From Bin55 sp965205965 (lineage in GTDB: Bacteria > Pseudomonadota > Gammaproteobacteria > Pseudomonadales > Azotimanducaceae), in NCBI GenBank assembly GCA_965205965.1, contig CBDBHT010000008.1, positions 558,001 to 622,000 of the forward strand: DNA of 64,000 bases, written 5' to 3'. Of the stretch, positions 48,716 to 59,066 are shown piece after piece; positions within the stretch are counted from its first letter, which is position 1, and the number at the start of each line of letters is the position of its first letter. The notes under the pieces are model-generated. The model had not been told where the DNA came from and searched no databases. It saw only the letters and a list, made by a program, of their open reading frames with translations. The translations under genes and the position numbers were made by a program.

Positions 48716-49953
48716 ATGATTCGGAAAGATTATACGCACAATGCCACGAAGAGGTCGGCATGCCATCATCTGGCGGACGATGAGGAGTTTGTGAGGCGGC
48801 TGGTGCAGGAGACGCTCAACGAGGTGCTGGAGAGTGAGATGACGGAGTTTCTGGGAGCGGGCAAGAGCGAGGAGCGGACGCAGACGCGTCAGGGCTACCG
48901 TTCCGGATACTACCGGTGCGATCTGACGATGAAGGTGGGCGAGATCGAACTGAGAGTTCCGCAGGAACGCAGCGGCCAGGTTCAGCACGTGGGTGTTCGA
49001 GCAGTGCTATCAGCGTTCGGAGAAGGGCCCTGGTGGCGGTGCTGTCGGAGATGTATGTGCAGGAGGGGGTTCTCGACGCGTCGGGTGAGCCGACTGGCGG
49101 AGGGTCTGTGCGGTCACGAGTTTTCGCCGGCGACGATCTCGGCCATGGTGTCGAAGCTGGACGCGTCCCTGAAGGCGTTTGCGGAACGTCGGCTGGAGGA
49201 GGCGTATCCGTATGTGTTGCTGGATGCCCGGTAAGTGAGAAGGTGCGTGAGGAGGGCTCGGTGCGTTCCCGGGCGGTGCAGATTGCCCTCGGGATTGACG
49301 GCGAGGGTCGGCGTCAGGTGCTGGCGGCGGAAGTGGCGAACCGGGAAAGCGAGGGGTCGTGGACGGCATTCCTGTCGCATCTGAAGGAACGTGGCCTGCG
49401 GGGAGTCGAGTATGTGGTCTCGGACCGTCATGAGGGATTGAAGCATGCGATCTCGAAAGTGTTGCCGACCGCGTTGTGGCAACGGTGCTGCGTCCATTTT
49501 CTGCGCAATGCCAGGGACAAACTGTCCCGGAGTGCTGATCCCGCGTGTCTGGAGGGTTTGAGAAACGGTTGTGGGGCTGTGAGCATGTCGGGGAGGCTCG
49601 TGGAGGCACTGGGTGCCTGGGTAGCCCGTTGGGGCGATGAGAAAGGGTTTGGCAGGCTAGTGGAATAGGTCGAGGATCATGTCGAGGAGACGCTGACGGT
49701 GTATCGGCTGCCCAGGGAACATCGCCTGCGGATGAAGTCCACGAACATGCTGGAGCGGTACAACGAGGAGCTCCGACGGCGAACGCGTGTCGTCAGGATC
49801 TTCCCGAACGCGGAGTCCTGTCTGCGTCTGATCTTGGCACTTGCGGCGGAGACCCATGAGCGGTGGCTGACGGGGCAGCGTTATCTATATGGCCGGATCG
49901 GCGTGGTTCGCGCATCCGAACCGGAATCCGAGACATGGCAGGAGGCGGCATGA
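48716..49953 (+). pseudogene. IS256 transposase, several frameshifts (copy 2)
   Basis: The start ATG 48716 and ribosome site are as in copy 1. Compared with copy 1 there is an extra codon (KSEERT), a scrambled patch of indels between about 48975 and 49070, a stop near 49232 after LLDAR, another shift near 49560 and a TAG near 49666 in place of the TGG of VEWV. The catalytic sequences YVVSDRHEGL and STNMLERYNEELRRR remain readable. It cannot be functional. Confidence 0.85.
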
Positions 49954-49975
49954 AACGCCCGAAAATTTCGCGCCG

Positions 49976-50009
49976 AGCGGAGACCCGCCCATATGGGCGG
50001 GTCTCCGCT
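49976..50009. terminator. 34-bp perfect palindrome, IS256 copy 2
   Basis: This is identical to the palindrome at 22102-22135, starting AGCGGAGACCCGCCC with its axis in ATAT. It follows the transposase stop. Confidence 0.6.
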
Positions 50010-50043
50010 CCCACTGGAAATTGCAGAAAATTCTTGACACAAC

Positions 50044-52776
50044 TCGTCTGAAGGGGGTGGTGAGCAACTCCCGATTCTTGATTCTCCCTTGGGTTCGGGT
50101 TCCGTATCTGGCCTCGAAGGTGCTGTCGATGGCGGTTCGGCGGCTGCCCGGGGACTGGAAGGAGCGGAACGGCCTGGAGCCGGTACTGGCGGAGACCTTC
50201 GTGGATCCGGCGAAGTATCGGGGGACCTGCTACCGTGCGGCCAACTGGAAGTGCATGGGCCGGACGAAGGGACGCAAGGCGAGTGCATCGGAGGCAGGCA
50301 GGACTCCGAAGGACGTTTACCTGTATCCGCTGACGAAAGACTGGAAGCAGGTGCTGCTGACCGGCTCCCGTCGATCCGGACGCCGTTCCCGCAGGCCGCC
50401 GGTGGTGGTCTTGGCCCCGGAGGATGCTTTTGTCCGGCTCTGGAGCGGCATCGTCGAGATGCTCGTGGGGGTGTCGCCAACCGGCACGACCGGCTCTGGC
50501 AGCAGCGGCGGAGCGTGCTGAACACGCTGGTGGTCGTGCTGTTCATTTTCCGGCTGGTGTTCTCGAAGGGGCGTCCAGGATATGCGACCACGCTGGCCGA
50601 ACTGTGGGGGCAGTGCCGGACGATGGGGATCGAACTGCCACAGCCGGCTCCGGTGTCGCCGTCCTCCATCTGCAGTGCCCGGGCCAGGCTGGACGAGCAG
50701 CTGTTCAAGACCTTGCACTAGGAAATCCTCAAGGTGGTTTTCGACGCCGAGGCCCGACCTCGACACGAACGGAAAGTCTGGCCCGACACGGACCGGCGGT
50801 GGCAAGGGCATCGGGTGTTTGCGGTCGATGGAAGATCCCTGAACCTGCCGCGCGGACTGGTGCATGAAGGCTGGCGGACGCCGGTAGACGGCACCCACTA
50901 TCCGCAGGGTCTGGTGAGTTGCCTGTATCGGTTGCAGTCCCGACTACCGGTCGACTTCGACCTGCATGCGCATGGAAACGAGCGCGCAGCGGCACTGGCC
51001 CACCTGAACGTGCTGTCGGCGAACGATGTGGTAGTCTACGACCGGGGGCTACTATTCCTATGAGATGCTGCACGCGGTGTTCCGGATGAAACGGAAAACC
51101 GGCATCGACGTCGAGCACTTCATCCACGGCAGCCGCTGGGATACGGTCATCGAGGTCGTTCCCCGCCAACGCACGCTGACCAGACTACGCCGAAGGAACC
51201 CCGGAGCCGCATTCGGCCCACACCGCTTGCGGCTGGTGAAATATGCCGTGGGCGATACCGTCTTCATCCTGGGCACGATCCTGCTGGACCGGGACCAGTA
51301 TTCCATCGACCAGCTGTCGGATCTGTATCACGCGAGATCAATGGCATTCGGTTTGAGAAAAGTCGATCTGCGCCTTTGAGGGTTTTCTATAACCCATTGA
51401 TTGACTGGGACTTGTTTCTGTTTTTTGGAGTGTTCAAAAAAAGGGGTTACGTTGCGACGTTTTTTTTGGCAAACTATGCTGTATGGAATTGTTTCGGACG
51501 GAAAGTGGATGGGTTCGAGAATCGTGGATCTGAAGTCGATCACATTTTGTGGCAGGCGGCTGACCCGCCGTCGGATTTCGGACATTCAGAGGACGGTGGA
51601 GCTGTTTCCGTCCTTGAGTCGCGATGAACTGGCTTCGGCCATCTGCAGTCATCTTGGCTGGCGGACGCCGAAGGGCGGGGAAAGCCCTGGATCCTGTCTA
51701 CGGATGCTGCACGTGCACGTGATCCGGGGACTGCATGCGGTGTTCGGGATAAAGCGGAAAACCAGTGCCGACATTGACCATTTCATCCACGGAACCACCC
51801 TGCTGGATTCGAAGCAATACACCATCCCGCAACTGGCGGAGCGGTATCGCGCAAGATGGGGCGTGGAAGAATGGTACAAGGTGTCCAAACAACGGATGGA
51901 GGTGGAAGACTTCCATGGACCAAGCGAGCGGGGAGTGAAACAGAAACTCTATGCCGGCTTCCCCCTGAACGCCATGACCCGGCGGTTCTCCGGTCACGGC
52001 GACCATCGGTGGAACGAAAGCCCGCACGAACATGGCAAGCCGCGCAAGCAGACCCATTTCAAGCACGGACTGGCGATGGTGGCGGCCGACATCGAGAGCC
52101 TGTTGCTGAAGCAGGCATCCGCGCTACAGGAAACGGTCACCCAGGTGGTTCGCGACATCATCCGATGCCGACAACGACTCCGGCCCGGCAGATCCTTCGA
52201 ACGACGATCCCGAAAACCCGTGAAGATGTGACAGCGAGGGAGAAGACTGCAAGCAAAAACTGCTGATTAACTCAACATAGGACTGGCATCCCATACAGGA
52301 GTGAAGGGCACTTCCTTAAACGAATGACAATGATCACTAAACGAATGCCATTGCACGCGAGATGGGGCATCGAGGAACTGTACAAGGTATCCAAACGGCT
52401 GATGGAGGTTGAGGACTTTCATGGGCAAAGCGAGCGGGGAGTGAAACAGGAACTGTATGCATGCTTCACCCTCATTGCCATGACCCGGCTGTTCGCCAAC
52501 CACGGCGAGGATCATGTGAACGGGGGGCTGCCGAACGACGGCAAGCCGCCGATGCAGACGAATTTCAAGCACGGACTTGCGGCGGTGGCGGCCAACATCG
52601 AGAGCCTGCTACTTCAGCATGCATCCGTCCTCCGGGAAACCGTAACTCATATGGTCGGCGAGATCGTCCGGTGTCGGCAACGGCTCCGTCCGGGCAGGTC
52701 CTATGAACGGCGATCCCGAAAACCGGTCGGAAAATGGCAGCGAAGCAGGGGAGCACCGGCACCGGCAACTCGCTAA
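50044..52776 (+). pseudogene. DUF4338-IS4 transposase, truncated and interrupted
   Basis: The DUF4338 part reads FLILPWVRVPYLASKVLSMA, VETFVDPAKYRGTCYRAANW and DVYLYPLTKDWKQVLL. The transposase part follows, with VFAVDGRSLNLP (first Asp), DVVVYDRG (second Asp) and the YHARWGIEELYKVSK motif split by the insertion. Two frame changes lie near 50470-50520, a stop replaces CAG near 50719, and about 24 bases after the second Asp are missing. The 5' third of the gene is absent. Confidence 0.8.
51339..52353 (+). mobile_element. DruA-deleted, non-autonomous IS4-type element
   Basis: The ends are CAATGGCATTCGGTTTGAG and CGAATGCCATTG, with a perfect 10-bp duplication CACGCGAGAT on both sides. The 1015-bp interior codes for the N-terminal stretch (MGSRIVDLKSITFCGRRLT, ELASAICSHLGWRTPKGG), then jumps to SCLRMLHVHVIRGLHAVF. 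A second deletion follows, to HGTTLLDSKQYTIPQLAERY, with the Glu motif RYRARWGVEEWYKVSK. The DUF4338 segment and the first catalytic Asp are missing, so it must have moved using another copy's transposase. Confidence 0.85.
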
Positions 52777-52858
52777 CGGAATAAAAAATCAGCGGATAAC
52801 CAAGGCCCAAGACTGAATCCTTAACCGAATGGCAAAATCCACTAAACGAATGCCATTG

Positions 52859-53088
52859 TATCGGTACTCGGGAAACCCATCCCGACGCACAACGACATGC
52901 CGTGCAAACCGTCTTCTGAAAACGCTGGTTTCCCGTACCGAAACATGAAAAGACCGACATCAAGACCAAAATGAAACTATACGGAGAAGTGCTGGGTAGC
53001 ACCAAGGTGCTTTCCCGCCACCGCACATTCGAAAAAACGCAAATTATCCATCACAAGACCCTCCATATTCCCTCTTTTTAGAGGTGTC
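52859..53088 (+). mobile_element. Remnant of an unidentified IS, 3' end
   Basis: The first part (52861-52985) matches the repeat at 2454-2580. The stretch ends TTTTTAGAGGTGTCC at 53088, which matches the right terminus of the two small inverted-repeat elements. It may be the end of the parent element that mobilises them. Confidence 0.45.
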
Positions 53089-53102
53089 CAAGCTTCCTCC
53101 GC

Positions 53103-53135
53103 ATGCCGCTAATCCTTGGCCCGAATTAGCGGCAT
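53103..53135. terminator. Inverted repeat after the protease gene
   Basis: ATGCCGCTAAT (53103-53113) and ATTAGCGGCAT (53125-53135) form a perfect 11-bp stem with an 11-base loop, 25 bases beyond the protease stop. No T tract follows on either strand, so it is a weak terminator candidate. Confidence 0.4.
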
Positions 53136-53159
53136 TGCTTCGGTCATACGCTCGATGCT

Positions 53160-56100
53160 TTACAGATCAAGAGTATTGCTGACGTACCTTCCGGTTATCG
53201 AGTCGACGGTTATATCGGTGGCTAACCGATATTCAGCACTACCGCCAGGTCGATACGAGCACAGCTTCTTCTCGGCTTCCGTTCCCGCAATATCTACCCA
53301 CGGGGCATTCGCGTTCCTCCGTTCCTGCCATCTGGAACGCACGATCGAATAACTCACGTCCTCGAACGTGACTTTTCGGAAGGAAACGCAGTCGCCGCCG
53401 GAAGCGTGGAAAGCTCCAAATTGAACCGTGTCAAACCCCACCTCGAGCAAATCAAGCCGGAAGCGCGTGGTTTCGTCTACTTCCTCAGGCACTTCAATCG
53501 TATTACCCACCCGCTCGAACACGTGAATACCAGGTCTGGTCGAATCGCTCGACGCCATATAGAGATGACCTCCGTCAGGACTGGCTTCCAGGACTTTTGC
53601 GGCACCCCCTAGAGGTGGCAGGTTGCCATAGCGAGTCCCCCAACCTGTTATACCTACCTCCGTTAGTCCAATGACTCCATCTGCATGGTCCACTCCGGAA
53701 CGATACTCCAGTGCAAAGTAGGTCTGATCGCAGAAAAATTCGACGGCGTATCTTCCGTTTCTGAAATCCGAAACCTTGCACGTGCCAAATCCAGCGACAC
53801 GCCTGCTGTCGAAAAATTCTCCCACTAATGCTGGTTCCGCCGGGGCCGACAGGTCGAAGACCTTGGCAGTATGCGGCCAACTTCTACTCTCCAGCGCAAA
53901 CAAATACCTGCCGTCAGCACTAACGGAAAGCGCATGCAGATAATCTACATCATAGTCGGTCTCGATCAGCGTCAGCTCCGAGGTTTCTGGATCCTTCTCG
54001 AAGATAACCAGCGAATCCAGATTGGCTCCATAGAGATATCCGCTCTGGGACGACAGGGCCACATCGACCAAGCCCAGATCCTCCGAAACCAGGGATTCCA
54101 GATGGCTGAGATTGCCCGTCGCCTCCTGGATGCTGAAAATGTCCACGCCACCCCGGTGGACGCGGTGCAACAGCGGCCCATCGGGGCGAGAAGCATCGAT
54201 CAGCACGTCAACCGTCCCTGAACAGTTCTCCATTTCCTCTCCCGCCGCATAACGCCTGCCTTCCTTCAGCCGCAGATTGGCGTAATCTTCCGGTGCCATC
54301 TCCTGCCATTCAGTGCAGTAGCTCAGAAGGCGCGTCCGATAAGCGTCCCATCCCAGAAAATGCTGCCGCGAATCAAGGTCGTGCGAAGCCGCGGGCGTCA
54401 GCCCCCCCGTCTTGACGTCGCGCTTGTACACGATCATCGCATATTCGGTCGCTACGTACAGGGCATCGCCCCTGGTGTTGAACGACATGTCAACAATTTT
54501 CGAAAACGACACCGGAAAGCCCTGCATGTCCATGCCGCTATTGGGCACGTAACCGAGGTACTTGATCCATACGGGGGCTTCGGTTTCCCGCCAATGGAGC
54601 TGATATTCCCTATCATTAGGCGGATGTCCATTAAATCCATGCGCTATGCGCAGAATATATTGAGCACCCGCTTCCGCGTAAAATTTGACGAACGTCTGCC
54701 CTCCAACTATCGACAGGTCCGAATGGGATAACACCACCTTTTGCAAGGAATGCAATCCCCCGTCCCCCACGGCCTGGTAGACGCCCAAGCCCGTGAAACG
54801 CTGATCAATTTCAGGAATGTAGAATTCGTACCATCCCGATTTATCCGCCTCGTACGTGTACCAGATCGAATCGGAAGTACTAAACGAACCCGAAGACGTG
54901 ACTTGCTCGCCGGCATCGCGCGTGGACCAGTGAGTGCCGAACGTCACGTTACCCTGTGCGCCGTTAAGCGCAATGGCGTCGTCAAAGTCGTCGTTCTCCG
55001 GCGTGGGACCCCAACGCAAAATGTCCCTGTAGCGACCAAAGCCCTGACCCGGTATAATTTCGATATCGCGGGGCGGGAAGCCAACGGAAATCATGTAGTG
55101 CTGGTCCTTCTCCATCGGAACGACGAACTCCATCCGGTCATCCACTTCGGACGACGTGGCCGTGGATCCCACAAAGTCCAGATCGTCCAGCGAATCCCCC
55201 TCGAAGATCGTCACGCGGTGATGCGAGGCACCCGTGAATCGCGGGTCCTGGATCAGCCACGTAAATCGCCTCGTCTCGGGTGCCGTCCAGCGATACCATC
55301 GGGTGAACACTCCCGCCGCCGCCGGCTCATCAGGCTCGACCGTCAAAATGGGAGGCGGAGCCTCGATATTACGATGAATGACCTGGGAACCCGTCACACC
55401 CTCGCCGAGAGACACCGCATCACCATGATTATCGTTGGTAACCCCGCTGCGGTCTTCCAGATCTTCCAAGTCCACCGCTTCCCAGATCAAATCAAATGCA
55501 CCTGGATCGATGCCGAATTCAGGCAGCGGGGATCCGACGGCTATACGATACGTCTGTCCCCGGGCGGCCTGAACCACGGCGGGAAATCGAGACGCGTTCT
55601 CAATGTTTCTAAAATCGCTGACTATGCGAAGCGACGAGACGTCCTCGCCCATATACACGAAGATGTGGTGCCCCGTCTGTTTTTCCGGATTACTGCGCCT
55701 TACTGCATCGAACGACCACGCCCCATCCGACGGTGCCGTCCAGCGGTACCATACCGTCGCCGTGACCCCCCAGGGCCATTCGCCGTATTCCAAAGTGGCC
55801 CCGCTATTATTCCCCGCAACACTGCCATCCTGGCCCTCCAGGACGGCAGCCTGCCGCCATCCGTCGTTGGCCGGACGCTCCAGCTCATCCCACGTCAGGG
55901 TCAACGGAACAGACGAACCTCTATCTGCGACGCGCAAGTAGTAAGTCTTGCTCGCTGAAGCCTTCCAAGACACACTGCCACTGCCGCTGCGGGCAACCTC
56001 CCGCAAATGGGCGAGCGAGCGGCTGGCCCCGTCCCCGGTTCCCAGGAACGCGACAAGGCCAGTCCGCGGCGCATTCTCCAAACCGGCCGGCCGATCGACC

Positions 56101-59066
56101 CGCAGCACAGTGTGTTGCGTCTCGGACGGCGTCCAGGCGTACCAGACGGACCCTCGCGGACGCCGGGGGTCGTAGAATAACAGCTCAGGGTCCATTATCA
56201 TCTCGGATTCGCCCGCTTCCGAAGTCGCAAGGGACAAGTTGACTGGTTCCGACCCCGACTGACCCTGCAGAACCTTGGCCGTCAAGAAACTGCCGTTTGA
56301 CGGAATCTCCAGCTCCGGTGCCATCGGGGCATCGGAACCCGCGCGACGCAGCAGAACCGAAGCCGTACCGCCGGAACGGGCGTTCCACGCACTGGCGGTC
56401 AGCGTGATCCGCGCATTGTCATCGTCTCCCTCGTAAGCGAAGTACAACTTCACTTCCTGCGTCTCGCCCGCCGCCAGCTCGCCCAGATAGATCGTCCTCC
56501 CGGAACCGCTGACCAGCGTGCCGTCTTCTCTGCTCACGACCGCATGGCGGTACCACGGCGGGCTGGGACGCGGGTCCGCCGCATCGTAGTCCAATCCGTT
56601 GCAGACCGAACGCCCGTCGGAAGCCCGGCAGTTCACGTGCAGATCCACGCCCTTGGCCACGTATCCGTCCACCGTCAACGTCGCTACCAGCTCATGGCCG
56701 CCCCCGCCTTCCAGAACCGTCTTGTTCACCGTCAGATCAATCGCGGGAGCCGCCGGGCCCCGGATAATCTGCCACGCCATACCGACCCGCGCCTCGTCCG
56801 TATAGACCGACCCGCCCACCGCTTTCACCCGATAGACACCCGCCGGCGGGTTCCGAATAATCACCCACTCCACGTTGTCGGTTACCGAAGCCGAACTATG
56901 TTCACCGCAGGCCGCGTCCTCGCAATCCGCACGCTCGTCGACCCATAGATCCAGATCGTTCAACACGACGTTCGCTACGCTCTCCGCCGGCGGCTCGTCC
57001 CACGTCATCACCACGTCCAGGCGCTCCGCCCCCTCCGGCACGGTGACGTCCACGTAGCCGTATTCGCCGTCCGTGAGCACCACCGATGCATGCCCCGTGG
57101 TCCATCCGTCCTCGCTATCCCGGTTCAAGACGCCGACCCGCGCCGATACGGAACCCATGCCGTACTCCTCCTGGATCACGCCAATGCCGTCGGTGTTGTT
57201 CAGCGGAAACCATGCCGGGTTATCCAGCCACACGTCGGGCCGAACGGCACTGGCCATCAGATAGGCACGCATCGTCGCCGGCTGGTTCTGCAAATCGGGG
57301 GCGGCGTCCATCATCAAAGCCGCCATGCCCGCCATCGCCGGCGACGACATGCTCGTGCCACTCAGGGCGACGTATTGATCCTTGCTGCCTCGACCTAAAG
57401 ACGAATGAACGCTCGTACCCACCGTTGTCACGTTGGGCTTGAGCCTCCCATGAGCACTACTGAAGAGCCCCCGACCATGGCTGCTGTAGTTCGCTATCGT
57501 CTCGTCGTCTATGCTAGCCCCCACCGAAAGCGCGTTCTTGGCCGTGGAAAGTACGTTAATGCCGTACTCGCCGGAATTGCCGGCCGAAATCGTGTACAGT
57601 TGATGAGCGTTCCAGACCACGGAATCCAACTTCCGCTCCATTATGCCGCGCCCCTGTGCCGTGCTGGCAAAAAGCGTCCCCAGACTCATATTCACCACCA
57701 GCGGCTTGACCGCCGCTGACTCCCGGCCATTCTGCATACAGCTCGTGGCCTCCGCCATATAATCCGCCCCCCCTATGAGGCTCGCGAACGTAGCACCGCC
57801 ACTAGAAAACACCTTCCCGAAACGGATGTGCCGCACTCCCGGAGCTACCCCCGCATGTTGCGCCTCGGTGTATCCGTTGCCGGCCAGGATCCCCGTAACG
57901 TGCGTCCCATGAATAGCAAAGTCATACCACAGATCAGCATCTCCGATGTCCTGTGCAAACGAGCCAAGATTTGCACCGCATACGCTGGACCGATGGGTGG
58001 CAATATCCGTATGATGGATGTTCAGTCCGGTATCCAGCACGCCTACCGCAACGCCGGCACCCGCCACGCCGTCAAACAACCCCCGCTCACCGCTATACAT
58101 ACGTACGCCGTCCGCGCCCATCACGGGCACCGCAGATGCCAGCAGCGGCTCGACCAGCCGCTCCTGCTCGATCGACAGCACAAAGTCAGCGGCGGCGATA
58201 ACTCCGACATCGCCATAGAAGACGTTAGCCGAATACGCGCGAGTCGCACGATCAAACCCGCCAACCTCCGCTCCCCGGTCCTCCAGGGCCACACGCCATC
58301 GCCCGTCTTCATCGTCCGACATCAACGTAATAAAGACCGGAACCCGATCGCGCATCGAGTATTGCGCGGCGTTGGTGGAAAGCTCCTCATCAAGAATCTT
58401 GCGCTCACCGGGCAGCACCCCGAGACCCGCAATCCCCGGCAGATCCCCAATCTCGTCCAACATGCGAACGTCCGCCGGCAGCCGGGCACGTAGCAGATTC
58501 CCCGAAGACCCCAGCACCTCCACCTGCTTCTCCGCCAACTGCGACGCCACGTCGGGCAGCCGCGTATACCCACTCAGCTGAACCCAGCCGAACGCCCAGT
58601 CCCGCTGCGCCTCCTCCGCAAGTCGCGCCACCTCATAAACCGCTCCCGGAGCACCGAGCCAATCCACGTCATGACTTCGCTTCTCGGAAACCGGCTTGCG
58701 CTCCTCGTCCGCTCGCAGACGACCTTTGGTCACATCGTCAGCGGGCGCCAAATAAGCGTACCCTTCCGGTGCCGCACGATCCTTGGCCACGATACCCTCC
58801 GCAACCTCTATCGGCGCACCCACGGACCGCACCGCTGGGGATACCTGACCCCGACTCTCCATCGCATTCTTCTCAACGGCTCTCTGCAAAACCTTCTCCT
58901 GCAAATCACCACTAGAAGCAGAATCCATGTCTTTATGTACTAATGTACGTTCTGACGACCGATACAAGTACAAGAATACCGATACGACACACAGACACAA
59001 CGCAATCCCTAATCCAGACGAGATACGCGGAAACCTTTTAGAATAATATAATATATAAGATAGCAT
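53160..59066 (-). CDS. Giant membrane-anchored subtilisin-like protease (S8)
   Basis: With ATG 59066 (MLSYILYYSKRFPR) the protein has 1968 residues; a TTG four codons earlier is also open. A basic N-terminus and one hydrophobic segment (about 17-35) suggest a signal anchor or signal peptide. A propeptide-like region of about 270 residues follows. The S8 triad is Asp345 in VGVLDTGLNIHH, His386 in IHGTHVTGIL and Ser572 in LSGTSMSSPAMAG, with the oxyanion Asn in TISAGNSGEYG. After the catalytic domain come four repeated beta-type modules marked by WYxW motifs at about 972, 1103, 1254 and 1399. Propeller-like repeats follow (about 1530-1860, such as SPDGGHLYMASSDS), then a Cys-containing tail. 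The gene is unbroken yet GC-rich like the mobile DNA around it and unlike the housekeeping genes, which suggests transfer. It probably acts outside the cytoplasm; its substrate is unknown. Confidence 0.9.
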   Translation of the reverse strand: MLSYILYYSKRFPRISSGLGIALCLCVVSVFLYLYRSSERTLVHKDMDSASSGDLQEKVLQRAVEKNAMESRGQVSPAVRSVGAPIEVAEGIVAKDRAAPEGYAYLAPADDVTKGRLRADEERKPVSEKRSHDVDWLGAPGAVYEVARLAEEAQRDWAFGWVQLSGYTRLPDVASQLAEKQVEVLGSSGNLLRARLPADVRMLDEIGDLPGIAGLGVLPGERKILDEELSTNAAQYSMRDRVPVFITLMSDDEDGRWRVALEDRGAEVGGFDRATRAYSANVFYGDVGVIAAADFVLSIEQERLVEPLLASAVPVMGADGVRMYSGERGLFDGVAGAGVAVGVLDTGLNIHHTDIATHRSSVCGANLGSFAQDIGDADLWYDFAIHGTHVTGILAGNGYTEAQHAGVAPGVRHIRFGKVFSSGGATFASLIGGADYMAEATSCMQNGRESAAVKPLVVNMSLGTLFASTAQGRGIMERKLDSVVWNAHQLYTISAGNSGEYGINVLSTAKNALSVGASIDDETIANYSSHGRGLFSSAHGRLKPNVTTVGTSVHSSLGRGSKDQYVALSGTSMSSPAMAGMAALMMDAAPDLQNQPATMRAYLMASAVRPDVWLDNPAWFPLNNTDGIGVIQEEYGMGSVSARVGVLNRDSEDGWTTGHASVVLTDGEYGYVDVTVPEGAERLDVVMTWDEPPAESVANVVLNDLDLWVDERADCEDAACGEHSSASVTDNVEWVIIRNPPAGVYRVKAVGGSVYTDEARVGMAWQIIRGPAAPAIDLTVNKTVLEGGGGHELVATLTVDGYVAKGVDLHVNCRASDGRSVCNGLDYDAADPRPSPPWYRHAVVSREDGTLVSGSGRTIYLGELAAGETQEVKLYFAYEGDDDNARITLTASAWNARSGGTASVLLRRAGSDAPMAPELEIPSNGSFLTAKVLQGQSGSEPVNLSLATSEAGESEMIMDPELLFYDPRRPRGSVWYAWTPSETQHTVLRVDRPAGLENAPRTGLVAFLGTGDGASRSLAHLREVARSGSGSVSWKASASKTYYLRVADRGSSVPLTLTWDELERPANDGWRQAAVLEGQDGSVAGNNSGATLEYGEWPWGVTATVWYRWTAPSDGAWSFDAVRRSNPEKQTGHHIFVYMGEDVSSLRIVSDFRNIENASRFPAVVQAARGQTYRIAVGSPLPEFGIDPGAFDLIWEAVDLEDLEDRSGVTNDNHGDAVSLGEGVTGSQVIHRNIEAPPPILTVEPDEPAAAGVFTRWYRWTAPETRRFTWLIQDPRFTGASHHRVTIFEGDSLDDLDFVGSTATSSEVDDRMEFVVPMEKDQHYMISVGFPPRDIEIIPGQGFGRYRDILRWGPTPENDDFDDAIALNGAQGNVTFGTHWSTRDAGEQVTSSGSFSTSDSIWYTYEADKSGWYEFYIPEIDQRFTGLGVYQAVGDGGLHSLQKVVLSHSDLSIVGGQTFVKFYAEAGAQYILRIAHGFNGHPPNDREYQLHWRETEAPVWIKYLGYVPNSGMDMQGFPVSFSKIVDMSFNTRGDALYVATEYAMIVYKRDVKTGGLTPAASHDLDSRQHFLGWDAYRTRLLSYCTEWQEMAPEDYANLRLKEGRRYAAGEEMENCSGTVDVLIDASRPDGPLLHRVHRGGVDIFSIQEATGNLSHLESLVSEDLGLVDVALSSQSGYLYGANLDSLVIFEKDPETSELTLIETDYDVDYLHALSVSADGRYLFALESRSWPHTAKVFDLSAPAEPALVGEFFDSRRVAGFGTCKVSDFRNGRYAVEFFCDQTYFALEYRSGVDHADGVIGLTEVGITGWGTRYGNLPPLGGAAKVLEASPDGGHLYMASSDSTRPGIHVFERVGNTIEVPEEVDETTRFRLDLLEVGFDTVQFGAFHASGGDCVSFRKVTFEDVSYSIVRSRWQERRNANAPWVDIAGTEAEKKLCSYRPGGSAEYRLATDITVDSITGRYVSNTLDL

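Larger units (their letters stand above)
48558..50043 (+). mobile_element. IS256-family element, copy 2
   Basis: The ends are the same as copy 1. Both flanks are DruA/IS4 DNA, reversed on the left and forward on the right, with no direct duplication of the target. The leader hairpin (48649-48674) and the 34-bp palindrome (49976-50009) are conserved. Confidence 0.85.
50044..52858 (+). mobile_element. DruA/IS4 element, 5'-truncated copy with an insertion
   Basis: The copy begins in the DUF4338 region at RLKGVVSNSRFL and ends with CGAATGCCATTG at 52858. A related element (51339-52353) is inserted in it. The two halves join perfectly at the 10-bp duplication CACGCGAGAT (51329-51338 and 52354-52363). 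Confidence 0.85.

Noticed and set aside
54741..55958. 405-codon plus-strand frame opposite the protease
   Set aside because: It is one of several long frames antisense to a GC-rich gene. The peptide is Arg/Pro-rich with no family pattern, as expected for a shadow frame.
57828..58493. 221-codon plus-strand frame opposite the protease
   Set aside because: It lies over the catalytic domain of the protease on the other strand and looks like a composition artefact.
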